NCBI RefSeq assembly: GCF_003003175.1
Contig: NZ_PVTY01000004.1
Span: 62,001-126,000 of the forward strand
Length of the DNA: 64,000 bases
Reading direction: 5' to 3'
DNA from: Nesterenkonia sandarakina
GTDB taxonomy: Bacteria > Actinomycetota > Actinomycetes > Actinomycetales > Micrococcaceae
The translations under genes and the position numbers were made by a program. Below, piece by piece: positions 53,391 through 63,654 of the stretch. The first letter of the stretch is position 1, and each line of letters opens with the position of its first letter. Under the pieces are notes generated by a model. That model made no database searches and was not told where the DNA came from. It worked only from the letters and a program-made list of their open reading frames with translations.

Positions 53391-54332
53391 GTGATTCAAC
53401 CGCAGGTCCACACCACCATCGCCAGCCTCCGCGCCGCGCTCGCCGAGGCCGTGGCCGCGCACCTCCGTGACCACGGGGACGCCCCCACCGTGGGGCTGGT
53501 CCCCACCATGGGCGCGCTGCACCCCGGCCATGGCATCCTGGTCGACGCCGCCCGGGCCGCCTCAGACATCGTGGTCGCCTCGATCTTCGTGAACCCGCTG
53601 CAGTTCGACGACGACGCCGACTACCTCCACTACCCGCGCACGCCGGAGCAGGACGTCGCCCTGCTCGGCGAGCACGGGGCGGACCTGGTCTTCGCTCCGG
53701 AGATCGCCGAGATGTACCCCGGCTACCCGCATGCGCCGCTGATCCGGGTCAGCGCCGGTGAGCTCGGGACCCGCTGGGAGGGGGCCGCACGCCCCGGACA
53801 CTTCGACGGGGTCGTCACCGTGGTCACGAAGCTCTTCAACATCATCAGCCCCCCGGCACCGGCGAGGCTCGAGGCCTGGTTCGGCGCCAAGGACGCCGAG
53901 CAGGTCGCGATCATCACCCGGATGATCGCAGACCTGAACCTCGACGTGACCGTGCGCACGATGCCGACCGTCCGCGATGAGAACGGACTGGCCCGATCCA
54001 GCCGGAACCAGCGTCTGGATGAGTCCGACTACGCCGCCGCGCTGGCGATTCCGGCCGCGCTCTTCGCCCTGCGTGCGGACGCCGAGTCTGGTGAGCCGCT
54101 GGGACTCGCCGATCAGGTCGCCGAGCTCAGCTCGGCCGAGGGCGTGGGGCTGGACTACCTGGTGGTGGTCGACCCCGGCTCGCTCCAGGAGCTGCGGCCC
54201 GGTGACGGGCTGCTCGATGACCGCGGCGTCCTGCAGGGGACCGCGCTGGCGCTGATCGCCGCCCGTGTGGGTCCGGTGCGGCTCATCGACAACGTGACGC
54301 TGAATCCAAGCAGGTCACAGCCCCGGGAGTAG
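53391..54332 (+). CDS. panC: pantothenate synthetase
   Basis: Condenses pantoate with beta-alanine using ATP. The 313-residue protein has the nucleotide motif PTMGALHPGH, SIFVNPLQF, the VVTKLFNII stretch, FGAKDAEQVAII (Ala where most have Glu or Gln) and the KMSKS-like ARSSRNQRL. GTG start. It sits 67 bases after the DUF2520 gene and 9 bases before an M13 peptidase gene. Confidence 0.96.
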   Translation: MIQPQVHTTIASLRAALAEAVAAHLRDHGDAPTVGLVPTMGALHPGHGILVDAARAASDIVVASIFVNPLQFDDDADYLHYPRTPEQDVALLGEHGADLVFAPEIAEMYPGYPHAPLIRVSAGELGTRWEGAARPGHFDGVVTVVTKLFNIISPPAPARLEAWFGAKDAEQVAIITRMIADLNLDVTVRTMPTVRDENGLARSSRNQRLDESDYAAALAIPAALFALRADAESGEPLGLADQVAELSSAEGVGLDYLVVVDPGSLQELRPGDGLLDDRGVLQGTALALIAARVGPVRLIDNVTLNPSRSQPRE

Positions 54333-54341
54333 GCTTGGGCC

Positions 54342-56339
54342 ATGACCGACACCGCGAGCAGCAGCCCGTCAGCACCCGCTTCCTTCCCGTACATCGATCA
54401 CGACGTGCGCCCGCAGGACGACCTGCAGCGGCACGTCAACGGGGAATGGCTCAAGACCGCCGAGATCCCCGCCGACATGGACGCCTACGGGTCCTTCCAC
54501 GAGCTGCGGGACAAGGCTGAGGCCGATGTCCGAGAGATCCTGGAGCAGGCCGCGGCAGCTGAGATCGACGCCGGCGAGAGCGGCGGCGACGGATCCATCG
54601 CGGCCCGGATCGGTGCCTTCTACACCTCCTTCATGGACGCCGAGGCCGCTCAACGGCGCGGACTGACCCCGATCGAACCGATGCTGGAGAAGCTGGACGC
54701 GGTCAGCACCGTGGAGGACCTGGTGCGGCTCTCCGCATCCTGGCAGCGCCAGGGCGTGGGCGGACTCCTGGCCGCCGGTGCGATGCGCGACGCCGGGGAT
54801 CCCACCCGGATGCTGTGGCACATCATGCAGTCCGGCCTCGGCCTGCCCGATGAGTCCTACTACCGCGAGCAGAAGCTCGCCGAGATCCTCGCCGCCTACC
54901 AGGACCACCTGGTCCGGGTGCTTCAGCTCAGCGGAGTCGACGACGCCGCAGACGCGGCCGCCGGCGTCGTCGAACTCGAACGCGTCATCGCCGGCGAGCA
55001 CTGGGACAAGGTCACCATGCGGGATGCGCAGAAGCGCTACAACCTGGTCACCGACTCCGAGGCCGAGGCGCTGATGCCGCTGCTGCGCGAGGCCTTCGCC
55101 GGCTGGGGACTTCAGCCCCGGCACACCGAGCAGCTGGTGCTCGCCCAGCCCGACGTGCTCCCCGGGATGCAGGCGGCGCTCACCGAGCAGCCGCTGCAGA
55201 CCTGGAAGCTCTGGCTGCGGGTGCAGCTGCTGCGCTGGGCCGCCCCGCTGCTGCACGAGGAGCTGGTCGAGGAGAACTTCGACTTCTACTCCAAGCGGCT
55301 CTCCGGAGCCCAGCAGCTCAAGGAGCGCTGGAAGCGCGGGGTCGCGCTGACCAACGCCCACCTGGGCGAGGACGTGGCGCAGATCTACGTGGCGCGGCAC
55401 TACCCGCTCCAGGCGCGCGCCGCGATGGACGAGCTGATCAGTGCGCTCATCGAGGCGTACCGCCGGTCGATCAGCACGCTGAGCTGGATGGGCGAGGAGA
55501 CCAAGGGCCGCGCGCTGGAGAAGCTGGACGCGTTCAAGCCGATGGTCGGATTCCCTGACCGGTGGATCGACTATTCCAGCGTCGAGGTGGACCCTGAGGA
55601 CGTGGTGGCCAATGTCCGGCGCGCCGCCGCGTTCGAATGGGAGCGCGACATCGCCAAGCTCGATGAGGGCCCGGACCCCGACGAATGGCACATGAACCCG
55701 CAGACGGTCAACGCCTACTACTCTCCGCTGGAGAACGTGATCTGCTTCCCGGCCGCGATCCTGCAGCCCCCGTTCTTCTCCGCCGAGCGGGACATGGCGC
55801 AGAACTTCGGCGCCATCGGAGCCGTCATCGGCCACGAGCTGGGCCACGGCTTCGACGACCAGGGGTCCCGCTACGGGGCCGACGGCTCGCTGAGCAACTG
55901 GTGGACCGAGGCGGACCGCAGCGCCTTCGAGGAGCGCACCACGAAGCTCGTGGAGCAGTACAGCGCGCTGCGCCCCTCCCAGGCGCCGGACCACACGGTC
56001 AACGGCGAGCTGACCCTGGGTGAGAACATCGGTGACCTCGGGGGCCTGGGCATCGCGCACAAGGCCTACCGGGTCTGGCTGCAGGCACAGGGAGCTGAAG
56101 CCGGCGAGGTCGAGGGCTACAGCGCCGACCAGCGGTTCTTCTTCGCCTGGGCGCAGGCCTGGCGGAACCTCACCCGGCCCGAGCGCGCGGTCACGCTGAT
56201 CAGCATCGACCCGCATTCCCCGGCGGAGTTCCGCGCCACCCAGGTGGTGAAGAACCTCGACGCATTCCACTCCGCATTCGAGACCGAGCCCGGGGATGGG
56301 ATGTACCTGCCCCCGCAGGAGCGCGTCACCATCTGGTGA
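54342..56339 (+). CDS. M13-family metallopeptidase (PepO-like)
   Basis: A neprilysin-type zinc endopeptidase of 665 residues. The zinc motif HELGH (His498, Glu499, His502) and third ligand Glu561 with Asp565 in ENIGDLGG are intact; NAYYSP binds the substrate backbone. The first segment DDLQRHVNGEWLKTAEIP is typical of the family. No signal peptide is visible, so it is cytoplasmic, as in many actinobacteria. It starts 9 bases after panC. Confidence 0.96.
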   Translation: MTDTASSSPSAPASFPYIDHDVRPQDDLQRHVNGEWLKTAEIPADMDAYGSFHELRDKAEADVREILEQAAAAEIDAGESGGDGSIAARIGAFYTSFMDAEAAQRRGLTPIEPMLEKLDAVSTVEDLVRLSASWQRQGVGGLLAAGAMRDAGDPTRMLWHIMQSGLGLPDESYYREQKLAEILAAYQDHLVRVLQLSGVDDAADAAAGVVELERVIAGEHWDKVTMRDAQKRYNLVTDSEAEALMPLLREAFAGWGLQPRHTEQLVLAQPDVLPGMQAALTEQPLQTWKLWLRVQLLRWAAPLLHEELVEENFDFYSKRLSGAQQLKERWKRGVALTNAHLGEDVAQIYVARHYPLQARAAMDELISALIEAYRRSISTLSWMGEETKGRALEKLDAFKPMVGFPDRWIDYSSVEVDPEDVVANVRRAAAFEWERDIAKLDEGPDPDEWHMNPQTVNAYYSPLENVICFPAAILQPPFFSAERDMAQNFGAIGAVIGHELGHGFDDQGSRYGADGSLSNWWTEADRSAFEERTTKLVEQYSALRPSQAPDHTVNGELTLGENIGDLGGLGIAHKAYRVWLQAQGAEAGEVEGYSADQRFFFAWAQAWRNLTRPERAVTLISIDPHSPAEFRATQVVKNLDAFHSAFETEPGDGMYLPPQERVTIW

Positions 56340-56421
56340 GCGTGGGGCCCGCGGTCGGCGCGGTGACTTCTCTAGGGCCTCGCAATCCAGGCAGGTCGCG
56401 CGGCGCGTAGAATGGCCGACT

Positions 56422-57951
56422 GTGACTGCCCAGAATTCCGCCGCCTCCGGCGCCAATGACCTTGACACCAACGACCAGCGCGCGGTCCGCCTGGACAAGC
56501 GGGAGCGACTGCTCGCCGCCGGGGTTCAGCCCTATCCGGTGACCGTCGAGCGTTCGGCCTCGCTGGCCGAGGTTCGTGAGCGCTTCCCGGACCTGGAGCC
56601 GGGCGCCTCCACCGGCGAGACCGTGGCGGTGACCGGGCGCGTGATGTTCGTGCGCAACACCGGCAAGCTCTGCTTCGCCACGCTCCAGGAGGGCGGACCC
56701 GATGGAGCCGGGGTCCGGCTTCAGGCGATGATCTCACTGGCCGAGGTGGGGGAGGCCGCGCTCGCGGACTGGAAGGCGCTGGTGGACCTCGGTGACCATG
56801 TCAGGGTCAGCGGCGAGGTCATCGCGTCGCGCCGCGGGGAGCTCTCCATCATGGCGAGCTCCTTCGAGATCGCCTCCAAGGCCGTCCGGCCGCTGCCGGT
56901 GCTGCACGCGGAGCTCAGCGAGGAGACCCGGGTGCGCCAGCGCTACGCGGACCTCATCGTGCGTGACGAGGCGCGCCAGATGGTGTTCCGCCGGGCCGCG
57001 ATCACCCGCTCCATCCGGGAGACGCTGCATGGTCGCGGCTATGTGGAGGTGGAGACTCCCATGCTGCAGCTCATCCACGGCGGTGCCCAGGCTCGGCCGT
57101 TCCAGACGCATCTCAACGCCTTTGACCAGGACATGACGCTGCGCATCGCGACCGAGCTCTACCTCAAGCGTGCCGTGGTCGGCGGCATTGATCGGGTCTT
57201 CGAGATCGGGCGGGTCTTCCGCAATGAAGGCGTGGACTCCACGCATTCCCCCGAGTTCACCACGCTGGAGTCCTATGAGGCCTGGGCCGACATGTATGTC
57301 ATGGCCGAGCGGATGCGCGAGATGATTCTCCAGGCGGCGGATGCCGCAGGTGCCAGCCGCCAGATCGAGACGGATCAGGGCATCATCGATCTCGACGGCG
57401 AGTGGGCCTGGGTCTCGGTCTACCCCGGCCTCTCCGAGGCGGTGGGGGAGGAGATCACCCCCGAGACTTCCGCCGAGTCGCTGCGCGGCATCGCCGCCAG
57501 GCACGAGGTCTCGGTGGACCCGGCCTGGGACGCGCAGAAGCTGGTCATCGAGCTCTTCGGCGAGATCGTCGAGCCCACGCTGATCCAGCCCACCTTCGTC
57601 TGTGACTACCCGCCTGCGGCCCAGCCGCTGGCCCGCGCCCACCGGGAGAAGCCCGGTGTCATCGAGGCGTGGGACCTGATCATCGGGGGCATGGAGCGTG
57701 GGACCGCGTTCTCCGAGCTGGTGGATCCGGTGCTGCAGCGCGAGCGTCTCATGGAGCAGTCGCGGATGGCCGCGGCCGGTGATGACGAGGCGATGCAGCA
57801 CGACGAGGACTTCCTGCGCGCGCTGGAGTACGGCGCGCCACCGATGGGCGGCATCGGTCTGGGCATCGATCGACTGGTGATGTTATTCACAGGCGCCGGC
57901 ATTCGCGAGACCATTCTGTTCCCGCTGCTGAAACCTGAGGCACAGGCTTGA
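56422..57951 (+). CDS. lysS: lysyl-tRNA synthetase, class II
   Basis: Charges tRNA(Lys). The 509-residue protein has an N-terminal OB-fold anticodon-binding domain (VAVTGRVMFVRNTGKLCFATL) and a catalytic domain with motif 1 near RRAAITRSIRETLHGRGYVEVETPML, motif 2 (FEIGRVFRNEGVDSTHSPEFT) and motif 3 (GLGIDRLVMLFTG). GTG start is chosen because it gives a normal N-terminus; the frame is open upstream into the peptidase gene. Confidence 0.96.
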   Translation: MTAQNSAASGANDLDTNDQRAVRLDKRERLLAAGVQPYPVTVERSASLAEVRERFPDLEPGASTGETVAVTGRVMFVRNTGKLCFATLQEGGPDGAGVRLQAMISLAEVGEAALADWKALVDLGDHVRVSGEVIASRRGELSIMASSFEIASKAVRPLPVLHAELSEETRVRQRYADLIVRDEARQMVFRRAAITRSIRETLHGRGYVEVETPMLQLIHGGAQARPFQTHLNAFDQDMTLRIATELYLKRAVVGGIDRVFEIGRVFRNEGVDSTHSPEFTTLESYEAWADMYVMAERMREMILQAADAAGASRQIETDQGIIDLDGEWAWVSVYPGLSEAVGEEITPETSAESLRGIAARHEVSVDPAWDAQKLVIELFGEIVEPTLIQPTFVCDYPPAAQPLARAHREKPGVIEAWDLIIGGMERGTAFSELVDPVLQRERLMEQSRMAAAGDDEAMQHDEDFLRALEYGAPPMGGIGLGIDRLVMLFTGAGIRETILFPLLKPEAQA

Positions 57952-58030
57952 ACGTTTTGGAGCTCCAAGACGTAGCATGTAAATCAACGTCATCGGCACT
58001 TTTTATACCTGAATGCAGGCAAGGAATTTA

Positions 58031-58219
58031 ATGGAAAACTTCTGGACGTACTTCGAAGTTCTCGCCCCCTCGATCGGTGTCGGGCTGGTCTTCTGGCTGG
58101 CGATCCGCGCCATCTTCCGGGCTGATCGCAATGAGCGGGCAGCCGAGACCGAGGTCCGCGAAGAGGTAGCCGACAAGGGGTTTAAGCGAGATCGGCCGTC
58201 TTCTGAGCCGCACCGCTGA
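58031..58219 (+). CDS. small single-pass membrane protein
   Basis: A 62-residue protein: one transmembrane helix (about residues 12-32) and a charged Arg/Glu-rich cytoplasmic tail. AAGGAA lies 5 bases before the ATG. An upstream in-frame ATG at 58013 lacks such a site. It lies between lysS and lsr2, where similar small actinobacterial proteins occur. The function is unknown. Confidence 0.8.
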   Translation: MENFWTYFEVLAPSIGVGLVFWLAIRAIFRADRNERAAETEVREEVADKGFKRDRPSSEPHR

Positions 58220-58470
58220 ATTGCTGGTCCGGCGTCGAGTCAATTTCTCCGGGGCTGGGTGTCAGGTCCGAACCCGGTCGAGAACTTGTTGCTGATTGGA
58301 ATCATCTTCCTATCTGGGAAAACCCTGAATATCTCCGGCTTGACCGCTTATTGTATTTCTTGAAATACTAGTACTCACTTAGATCGTTCTTGATCTATCG
58401 CAGTGACTAAAGCGTCGCGAGAGATGGCATCCATTGAGTCTCGACGTGTGAGTGAGCAGTGAGGTAAGAG
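58220..58470 (+). promoter_or_regulatory. AT-rich lsr2 upstream region
   Basis: About 250 bases without a gene and much richer in AT than the window. It holds two perfect inverted repeats: GTATTTC-TT-GAAATAC (58353-58368) and TAGATC-N6-GATCTA (58380-58397). TTGACC at 58340-58345 may be a -35. Lsr2 favours AT-rich DNA, so autoregulation is plausible. Confidence 0.55.
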
Positions 58471-58773
58471 ATGGCCCAGAAGGTAGAAGTAGTTCTCGTC
58501 GATGATCTTGACGGCAGCGAAGCAAAGGAGACAGTCACTTTCGGACTGGACTCCCGTTTTTATGAGATTGACCTCAGCGAAGAGCACGCCAAAGAGCTGC
58601 GCGAGACGCTGAAGAAGTACATCCGCAAGGGCCGGGCCATTGCCCCGCCCTCGCCGCAGAATGAAGCCCGTCAGATTCGTGACTGGGCTGTGAAGAACGG
58701 ATATCAGGTCTCCAGCCGAGGTCGCTTGCACCGCGACATCGTGGAGGCCTACCGAAACGCCAAGAAGCGCTGA
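58471..58773 (+). CDS. lsr2: Lsr2 nucleoid-associated protein
   Basis: A 100-residue actinobacterial xenogeneic silencer and DNA-bridging protein. The N-terminal dimerisation domain (QKVEVVLVDDLDGSEAKETVTFGLD) and the C-terminal DNA-binding domain (IRDWAVKNGYQVSSRGRLHRDIVEAY) with the AT-hook-like RGR are present. Preceded by its own AT-rich promoter region and followed by a strong terminator, so it is monocistronic. Confidence 0.97.
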   Translation: MAQKVEVVLVDDLDGSEAKETVTFGLDSRFYEIDLSEEHAKELRETLKKYIRKGRAIAPPSPQNEARQIRDWAVKNGYQVSSRGRLHRDIVEAYRNAKKR

Positions 58774-58827
58774 TCCTTTACGCGTCGGCGGGCGGTCTTC
58801 CCACGGGGGACCGACCGCACGCGGAGA

Positions 58828-58868
58828 GTGAAGCCCGGACGCAGCATGGAGCTGCGGCCGGGCTTCAC
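58828..58868 (+). terminator. lsr2 terminator
   Basis: 11-bp arms (58828-58838 with 58858-58868) with a further 6-bp inner stem CGCAGC/GCTGCG. Confidence 0.85.
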
Positions 58869-58988
58869 CTGTCTCCTGCCGCGCACCGGCATCGGGGAGA
58901 ACTTTTCCCTACGGCGAACAGCGGCGACGGGACCGCTCGATGCCCGTAGCCTTGAGGCAGAGCACCAACGCTAGGAGTGTCTGTGGCT

Positions 58989-61505
58989 ATGTTCGAGAGA
59001 TTTACTGATCGCGCCAGGCGCGTGGTTGTGCTTGCCCAAGAAGAGGCACGCATGCTGAACCACAACTACATCGGCACCGAGCACATTCTGCTCGGGCTGA
59101 TCCATGAAGGTGAGGGTGTCGCGGCCAAGGCCCTTGAGTCGCTGGACATCTCCCTCACCGGTGTGCGCGAAAAGGTGCAGGAGAAGATCGGACCCGGCCA
59201 GAATGCGCCGAGCGGTCACATCCCCTTCACCCCGCGCGCCAAGAAGGTCCTGGAGCTCTCGCTGCGCGAGGCGCTCCAACTGGGCCACAACTACATCGGC
59301 ACGGAGCACATCCTGCTGGGTCTGATCCGCGAGGGCGAGGGTGTCGCAGCCCAGGTCCTGGTGGAGCTCAACGCTGACCTGAACAAGGTCCGCCAGCAGG
59401 TCATCCAGCTGCTCTCGGGCTACTCCGGCGGCAACCAGGAGAAGGCGGGCGCCGGCGTCGGCCAGGGAAGCTCCAATGAGGGCGCCCCTGCCGGTTCCGT
59501 GGTGCTCGACCAGTTCGGCCGCAACCTCACCGCCGCCGCCCGCGAGGCGCAGCTGGACCCGGTGGTCGGCCGTGACTACGAGCGTGAGCGCGTGATGCAG
59601 GTGCTCTCCCGCCGCACCAAGAACAACCCGGTCCTGATCGGTGAGCCCGGCGTCGGCAAGACCGCCGTCGTCGAGGGTCTGGCCCAGGCCATCGTCAACG
59701 GGGATGTGCCGGAGCTGCTGAAGGACAAGCAGCTCTACACGCTGGACCTCGGGTCCCTCGTGGCCGGCTCCCGCTACCGCGGTGACTTCGAGGAGCGCCT
59801 GAAGAAGGTGCTCAAGGAGATCCGCACCCGCGGCGACATCATCCTGTTCATCGACGAGATCCACACCCTGGTCGGTGCAGGTGCCGCCGAGGGCGCGATC
59901 GACGCCGCGAACATCCTGAAGCCGCTGCTGGCCCGTGGTGAGCTGCAGACCATCGGCGCGACCACGCTCGATGAGTACCGCAAGCACATCGAGAAGGATG
60001 CCGCGCTGGAGCGGCGCTTCCAGCCGATCCAGGTCGAGGAGCCCTCCGTGGAGGTCACCGTGCAGATCTTGCGTGGACTGCGCGACCGCTACGAGGCTCA
60101 CCACAAGGTCTCGATCACCGAGGAGGCCCTTGAAGCGGCCGCCTCGCTGGCGAACCGGTACATCAACGACCGGTTCCTTCCGGACAAGGCCATCGACCTG
60201 ATCGATGAGGCCGGTGCCCGGCTGCGGATCCAGAAGATGACCGCCCCGCCGGAGCTCAAGGAGTTCGACGGCAAGATCGAAGACGTCCGGCGGGAGAAGG
60301 AATCCGCCATCGACGCCCAGGACTTCGAGGGCGCCGCCAGCCTGCGCGACAAGGAGCAGAAGCTTGTCGAAGAGCGCCAGGCCAAGGAAGACGCCTGGAA
60401 GTCCGGCCAGATCGACGAGATCGCCGAGGTCGACGCGGATCTGATCGCTGAGGTCCTCGCGTTCTCCACCGGCATCCCGGTCTTCAAGCTCACCGAGCAG
60501 GAGTCCGATCGCCTCCGCCGCATGGAGGAGGAGCTGCACAAGCGGGTCATCGGTCAGGACGAGGCGGTGAAGTCGCTCTCGCGGGCGATCCGTCGCACCC
60601 GTGCCGGGCTGAAGGACCCCAACCGTCCCTCGGGCTCGTTCATCTTCGCCGGGCCCACCGGCGTCGGCAAGACCGAGCTGGCCAAGTCCCTGGCCGAGTT
60701 CCTCTTCGGCGACGAAGAGGCACTCATCACCTTGGACATGTCCGAGTTCTCCGAGAAGCACACGGTCTCCCGGCTCTTCGGCGCCCCTCCAGGCTACGTC
60801 GGCTATGAAGAGGGTGGTCAGCTCACCGAGAAGGTGCGCCGCCGTCCGTTCTCCGTGGTCCTCTTCGACGAGGTGGAGAAGGCTCACGCGGACCTGTTCA
60901 ACTCGCTGCTGCAGATCCTGGAGGACGGTCGACTCACCGACTCCCAGGGTCGGGTCGTGGACTTCAAGAACACGGTGATCATCATGACCACCAACCTCGG
61001 CACCCGGGACATCTCCAAGGGCGTGATGACCGGCTTCACCTCCAGTGAAGACACCACGACCAACTACGAGCGGATGAAGGCCACGGTCAGCCAGGAGCTG
61101 CGCCAGCACTTCCGGCCCGAGTTCCTCAACCGCGTCGATGACACGATCGTCTTCCCGCAGCTGAAGCAGGAAGAGATCGTCCAGATCGTGGATCTCTTCG
61201 TGGACCGGCTGCGCAAGCGGCTCGCCGAGCAGGCCATGACCCTCGAGGTCACCCAGCCCGCTCGGGTGTTCCTCGCTGAGACCGGCTACGATCCGGCGAT
61301 GGGTGCCCGGCCGCTGCGCCGCACCATCCAGACCCTGATCGAGGACGAGCTCTCCGAGCGGATCCTCTACGGCGAGATCCCCCACGGTGCCGGCATCGCG
61401 ATCGGCGTCGAGGGTGAAGGCAAGCAGCGCAAGCTCACCTTCGAGTGGCACGATCCGCAGGACGAGATCGAGGCGGCGGAAGAGCCGGCCGCCATCGAGA
61501 GCTGA
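58989..61505 (+). CDS. clpC: ATP-dependent Clp protease ATPase ClpC
   Basis: A HSP100 unfoldase feeding ClpP. Two N-terminal Clp repeats (residues about 1-150), AAA-1 with GEPGVGKT (218-225), a UVR coiled coil ([23 protein letters not shown]) and AAA-2 with GPTGVGKT (555-562) identify ClpC rather than ClpB or ClpA. The family normally begins [11 protein letters not shown], as here; a GTG 6 bases upstream has better spacing from AGGAG (58973-58977), so two extra residues are possible. The tail ends with acidic residues. Confidence 0.97.
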   Translation: MFERFTDRARRVVVLAQEEARMLNHNYIGTEHILLGLIHEGEGVAAKALESLDISLTGVREKVQEKIGPGQNAPSGHIPFTPRAKKVLELSLREALQLGHNYIGTEHILLGLIREGEGVAAQVLVELNADLNKVRQQVIQLLSGYSGGNQEKAGAGVGQGSSNEGAPAGSVVLDQFGRNLTAAAREAQLDPVVGRDYERERVMQVLSRRTKNNPVLIGEPGVGKTAVVEGLAQAIVNGDVPELLKDKQLYTLDLGSLVAGSRYRGDFEERLKKVLKEIRTRGDIILFIDEIHTLVGAGAAEGAIDAANILKPLLARGELQTIGATTLDEYRKHIEKDAALERRFQPIQVEEPSVEVTVQILRGLRDRYEAHHKVSITEEALEAAASLANRYINDRFLPDKAIDLIDEAGARLRIQKMTAPPELKEFDGKIEDVRREKESAIDAQDFEGAASLRDKEQKLVEERQAKEDAWKSGQIDEIAEVDADLIAEVLAFSTGIPVFKLTEQESDRLRRMEEELHKRVIGQDEAVKSLSRAIRRTRAGLKDPNRPSGSFIFAGPTGVGKTELAKSLAEFLFGDEEALITLDMSEFSEKHTVSRLFGAPPGYVGYEEGGQLTEKVRRRPFSVVLFDEVEKAHADLFNSLLQILEDGRLTDSQGRVVDFKNTVIIMTTNLGTRDISKGVMTGFTSSEDTTTNYERMKATVSQELRQHFRPEFLNRVDDTIVFPQLKQEEIVQIVDLFVDRLRKRLAEQAMTLEVTQPARVFLAETGYDPAMGARPLRRTIQTLIEDELSERILYGEIPHGAGIAIGVEGEGKQRKLTFEWHDPQDEIEAAEEPAAIES

Positions 61506-61533
61506 TCCACCGGGTCGATCAGCATCGACCCAT

Positions 61534-61581
61534 ACACGCGTGAAGCGCCGTCGGATTCTTCCGGCGGCGCTTCACGCGTGT
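61534..61581. terminator. terminator after clpC
   Basis: 21-base arms (61534-61554 with 61561-61581) with one G-U wobble and a 6-base loop, between convergent genes. Confidence 0.92.
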
Positions 61582-61667
61582 GTGCCTTCTCTCGCGGCCA
61601 GGTGAGCCTCGGCGCGGCGACGCGTCGGGGCCGCCAGCTCTGCCGCGCGGTCCACCCTGCCGGGCTG

Positions 61668-62168
61668 CTAGCCGCCTGGCGGGCCGATGATCAGCAGCAC
61701 CACGAAGAGCGCGACGACGCCGGCGGCCAGCACTCCGCCGACCAGCGAGGGCCGGTTCAGCAGCACTCGCAGGGCGCGGTCGTGCCAGCTCCGGTCCCGC
61801 GGATCCGCAGTGACCTCGGTGCGCCAGGGTCCGTCGAGTCGGCCGCTGCGCGAGAGCCAGAGGTCCACCGGGATGGTCGCGTAGGGGATCACCGCGCTGA
61901 TCACTGCGATCGCGGTGGGCCCGGCGCTGAAGCGCTGGTTCTTCGCCACGATCACCGCGGTGGCGGCGTAGGCGAGGAAGACGAACCCGTGGATGCCGCC
62001 GCCGATGCTCACCGCGATGTCCAGGTCGTTGGTCGCGCGCAGGATCATCCCGCCGATCAGCAGGGTCCAGGACACCGCCTCGGCGAAGGCCAGCACGCGG
62101 AAGAAGGTCTTGGGGGTGCGGAACACGGAACTCCTGGGAGTCAGCGGGGGATGGTGGGCTCCGAGCAT
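61668..62168 (-). CDS. DUF3817 integral membrane protein
   Basis: A 166-residue protein with four transmembrane helices. FFRVLAFAEAVSWTLLIGGMIL, GGGIHGFVFLAYAATAVIVAKN and VISAVIPYATIPVDLWL are typical of DUF3817, which is unassigned. The last helix is at the very C-terminus. The frame is open upstream antisense to radA, so the start at MLGAHHPPL is chosen by position; an internal V (GTG) 14 residues on is possible. It is divergent from radA. Confidence 0.87.
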   Translation of the reverse strand: MLGAHHPPLTPRSSVFRTPKTFFRVLAFAEAVSWTLLIGGMILRATNDLDIAVSIGGGIHGFVFLAYAATAVIVAKNQRFSAGPTAIAVISAVIPYATIPVDLWLSRSGRLDGPWRTEVTADPRDRSWHDRALRVLLNRPSLVGGVLAAGVVALFVVLLIIGPPGG

Positions 62169-62229
62169 CGTACGGGTTCTGTCTGAGCTGCACCGGAATA
62201 TGTCAGTGCTCGGCGGTAACGTAGGAACC

Positions 62230-63654
62230 ATGGCAACTCGCACCGCGTCCCGGAGCACCGGGAAGTCCCGGTCCAAGGGATCCCCCTCCTTCGAATGCAC
62301 CGAATGTGGCTGGCAGACCGTCAAGTGGGTCGGCCGCTGCCCGGAGTGCCAGGCCTGGGGCTCCGTGGAGGAGAAGGGCCAGGTCACAGCCAGGACGACG
62401 GCGGCCAGCCAGCTCGCCCAGCCGGCACGGGTGATCCATGAGGTGGACGCCTCGGAGGCCGAGTTCCGCCCGACCTCCATCGGGGAGCTGGACCGGGTCC
62501 TCGGCGGCGGCCTTGTTCCGGGAGCCGTGATCCTGATGGCCGGTGAGCCCGGCGTCGGCAAGTCCACGCTGCTGCTGCAGGTCGCCTCCGCGGTGGCCCG
62601 CGCCCACCCCGACTCCCCGGTGCTCTACCTCACCGGTGAGGAATCCGCGGCCCAGGTCAAGAAGCGCGCGGAGCGCATCGACGCGATCTCCGACGGCCTC
62701 TATCTGGCGGCGGAATCGGATCTGGGCCAGGCGCTGGGCCAGGTGGAGAAGCTCTCCCCGCAGCTGACCATCATGGACTCGGTGCAGACCTTCTCCTCGG
62801 CCGAGGTCGACGGCGCCCCCGGCGGGGTCACCCAGATCCGTGAGGTCACCGCCTCGATGATCGAGTCGGCCAAGCGCAAGAACATGACCACGATCCTGGT
62901 CGGACATGTGACCAAGGACGGCAGCATCGCCGGACCGCGGATGCTCGAGCACCTGGTCGACGTGGTCTGCCAGTTCGAGGGGGACCGGCATTCCCGGCTG
63001 CGGCTGCTGCGCGCGGTGAAGAACCGCTATGGCCCCACCGATGACGTCGGCTGCTTCGACCTCAACGAGGACGGCCTGACCTCGCTGGCGGATCCCAGCG
63101 GACTCTTCGTCTCGGCGATGACCGAACGTGTCCCCGGCACCTGCATCACGATCACGCTGGAGGGGCGCCGACCGCTCACCGCAGAGGTCCAGGCGCTGGT
63201 GGCGGAGTCCCAGGCGGCACAGCCCCGGCGGGCGGTGTCCGGACTGGACTCGCCCCGGGTCTCGATGCTGCTCGCGGTGCTTCAGCGCCGCGCCAAGCTC
63301 ACCGCCCTGATGAAGTCCGAGGCGTACGTGGCCACGGTGGGCGGGGTCAAGATCACCGAACCCGCGGCGGATCTCTCCATCGCCCTCGCGGTGGCCTCCG
63401 CGGCGCTGGAGAAGCCGCTGCCGAACCGGTTCGTGGCCTTCGGCGAAGTCGGGCTGGCCGGGGAGGTCCGCCCGGTCCCCGGACTGCGTCAGCGGCTGGA
63501 GGAGGCTCAGCGGCTGGGCTTCACCCACGCGATCGTGCCGCGGAAGTCCACCGGCACCGAGAAGGAGGCCACCCCGGAGGGGATGCGCGTCCGTGAGGTC
63601 GGCTCGCTCGCCGAGGCGCTGAACCTGGTGCTCGACGGCGGCCAGTCAGGCTGA
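62230..63654 (+). CDS. radA: DNA repair protein RadA
   Basis: Branch-migration helicase of recombination repair. The 474-residue protein has an N-terminal C4 zinc finger (CTECGWQTVKWVGRCPEC), a RecA-like core with Walker A GEPGVGKST, the RadA-specific KNRYGPT (usual KNRFG) and a C-terminal Lon-like domain. ATG follows GTAGGAACC. Its 3' end overlaps the convergent mutY gene by 9 bases. Confidence 0.96.
   Translation: MATRTASRSTGKSRSKGSPSFECTECGWQTVKWVGRCPECQAWGSVEEKGQVTARTTAASQLAQPARVIHEVDASEAEFRPTSIGELDRVLGGGLVPGAVILMAGEPGVGKSTLLLQVASAVARAHPDSPVLYLTGEESAAQVKKRAERIDAISDGLYLAAESDLGQALGQVEKLSPQLTIMDSVQTFSSAEVDGAPGGVTQIREVTASMIESAKRKNMTTILVGHVTKDGSIAGPRMLEHLVDVVCQFEGDRHSRLRLLRAVKNRYGPTDDVGCFDLNEDGLTSLADPSGLFVSAMTERVPGTCITITLEGRRPLTAEVQALVAESQAAQPRRAVSGLDSPRVSMLLAVLQRRAKLTALMKSEAYVATVGGVKITEPAADLSIALAVASAALEKPLPNRFVAFGEVGLAGEVRPVPGLRQRLEEAQRLGFTHAIVPRKSTGTEKEATPEGMRVREVGSLAEALNLVLDGGQSG

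Noticed and set aside
54369-56498. 709-codon minus-strand frame opposite the M13 peptidase gene
   Set aside because: The plus-strand gene has intact HELGH and ENIGD zinc motifs; the antisense product has no recognisable domain.
58220-58470. tRNA or small RNA in the AT-rich gap before lsr2
   Set aside because: No cloverleaf or T-loop sequence could be found; the structure visible is only short palindromes.
58971-61451. 826-codon minus-strand frame opposite clpC
   Set aside because: A mirror of the codon bias in clpC, which is a certain gene.
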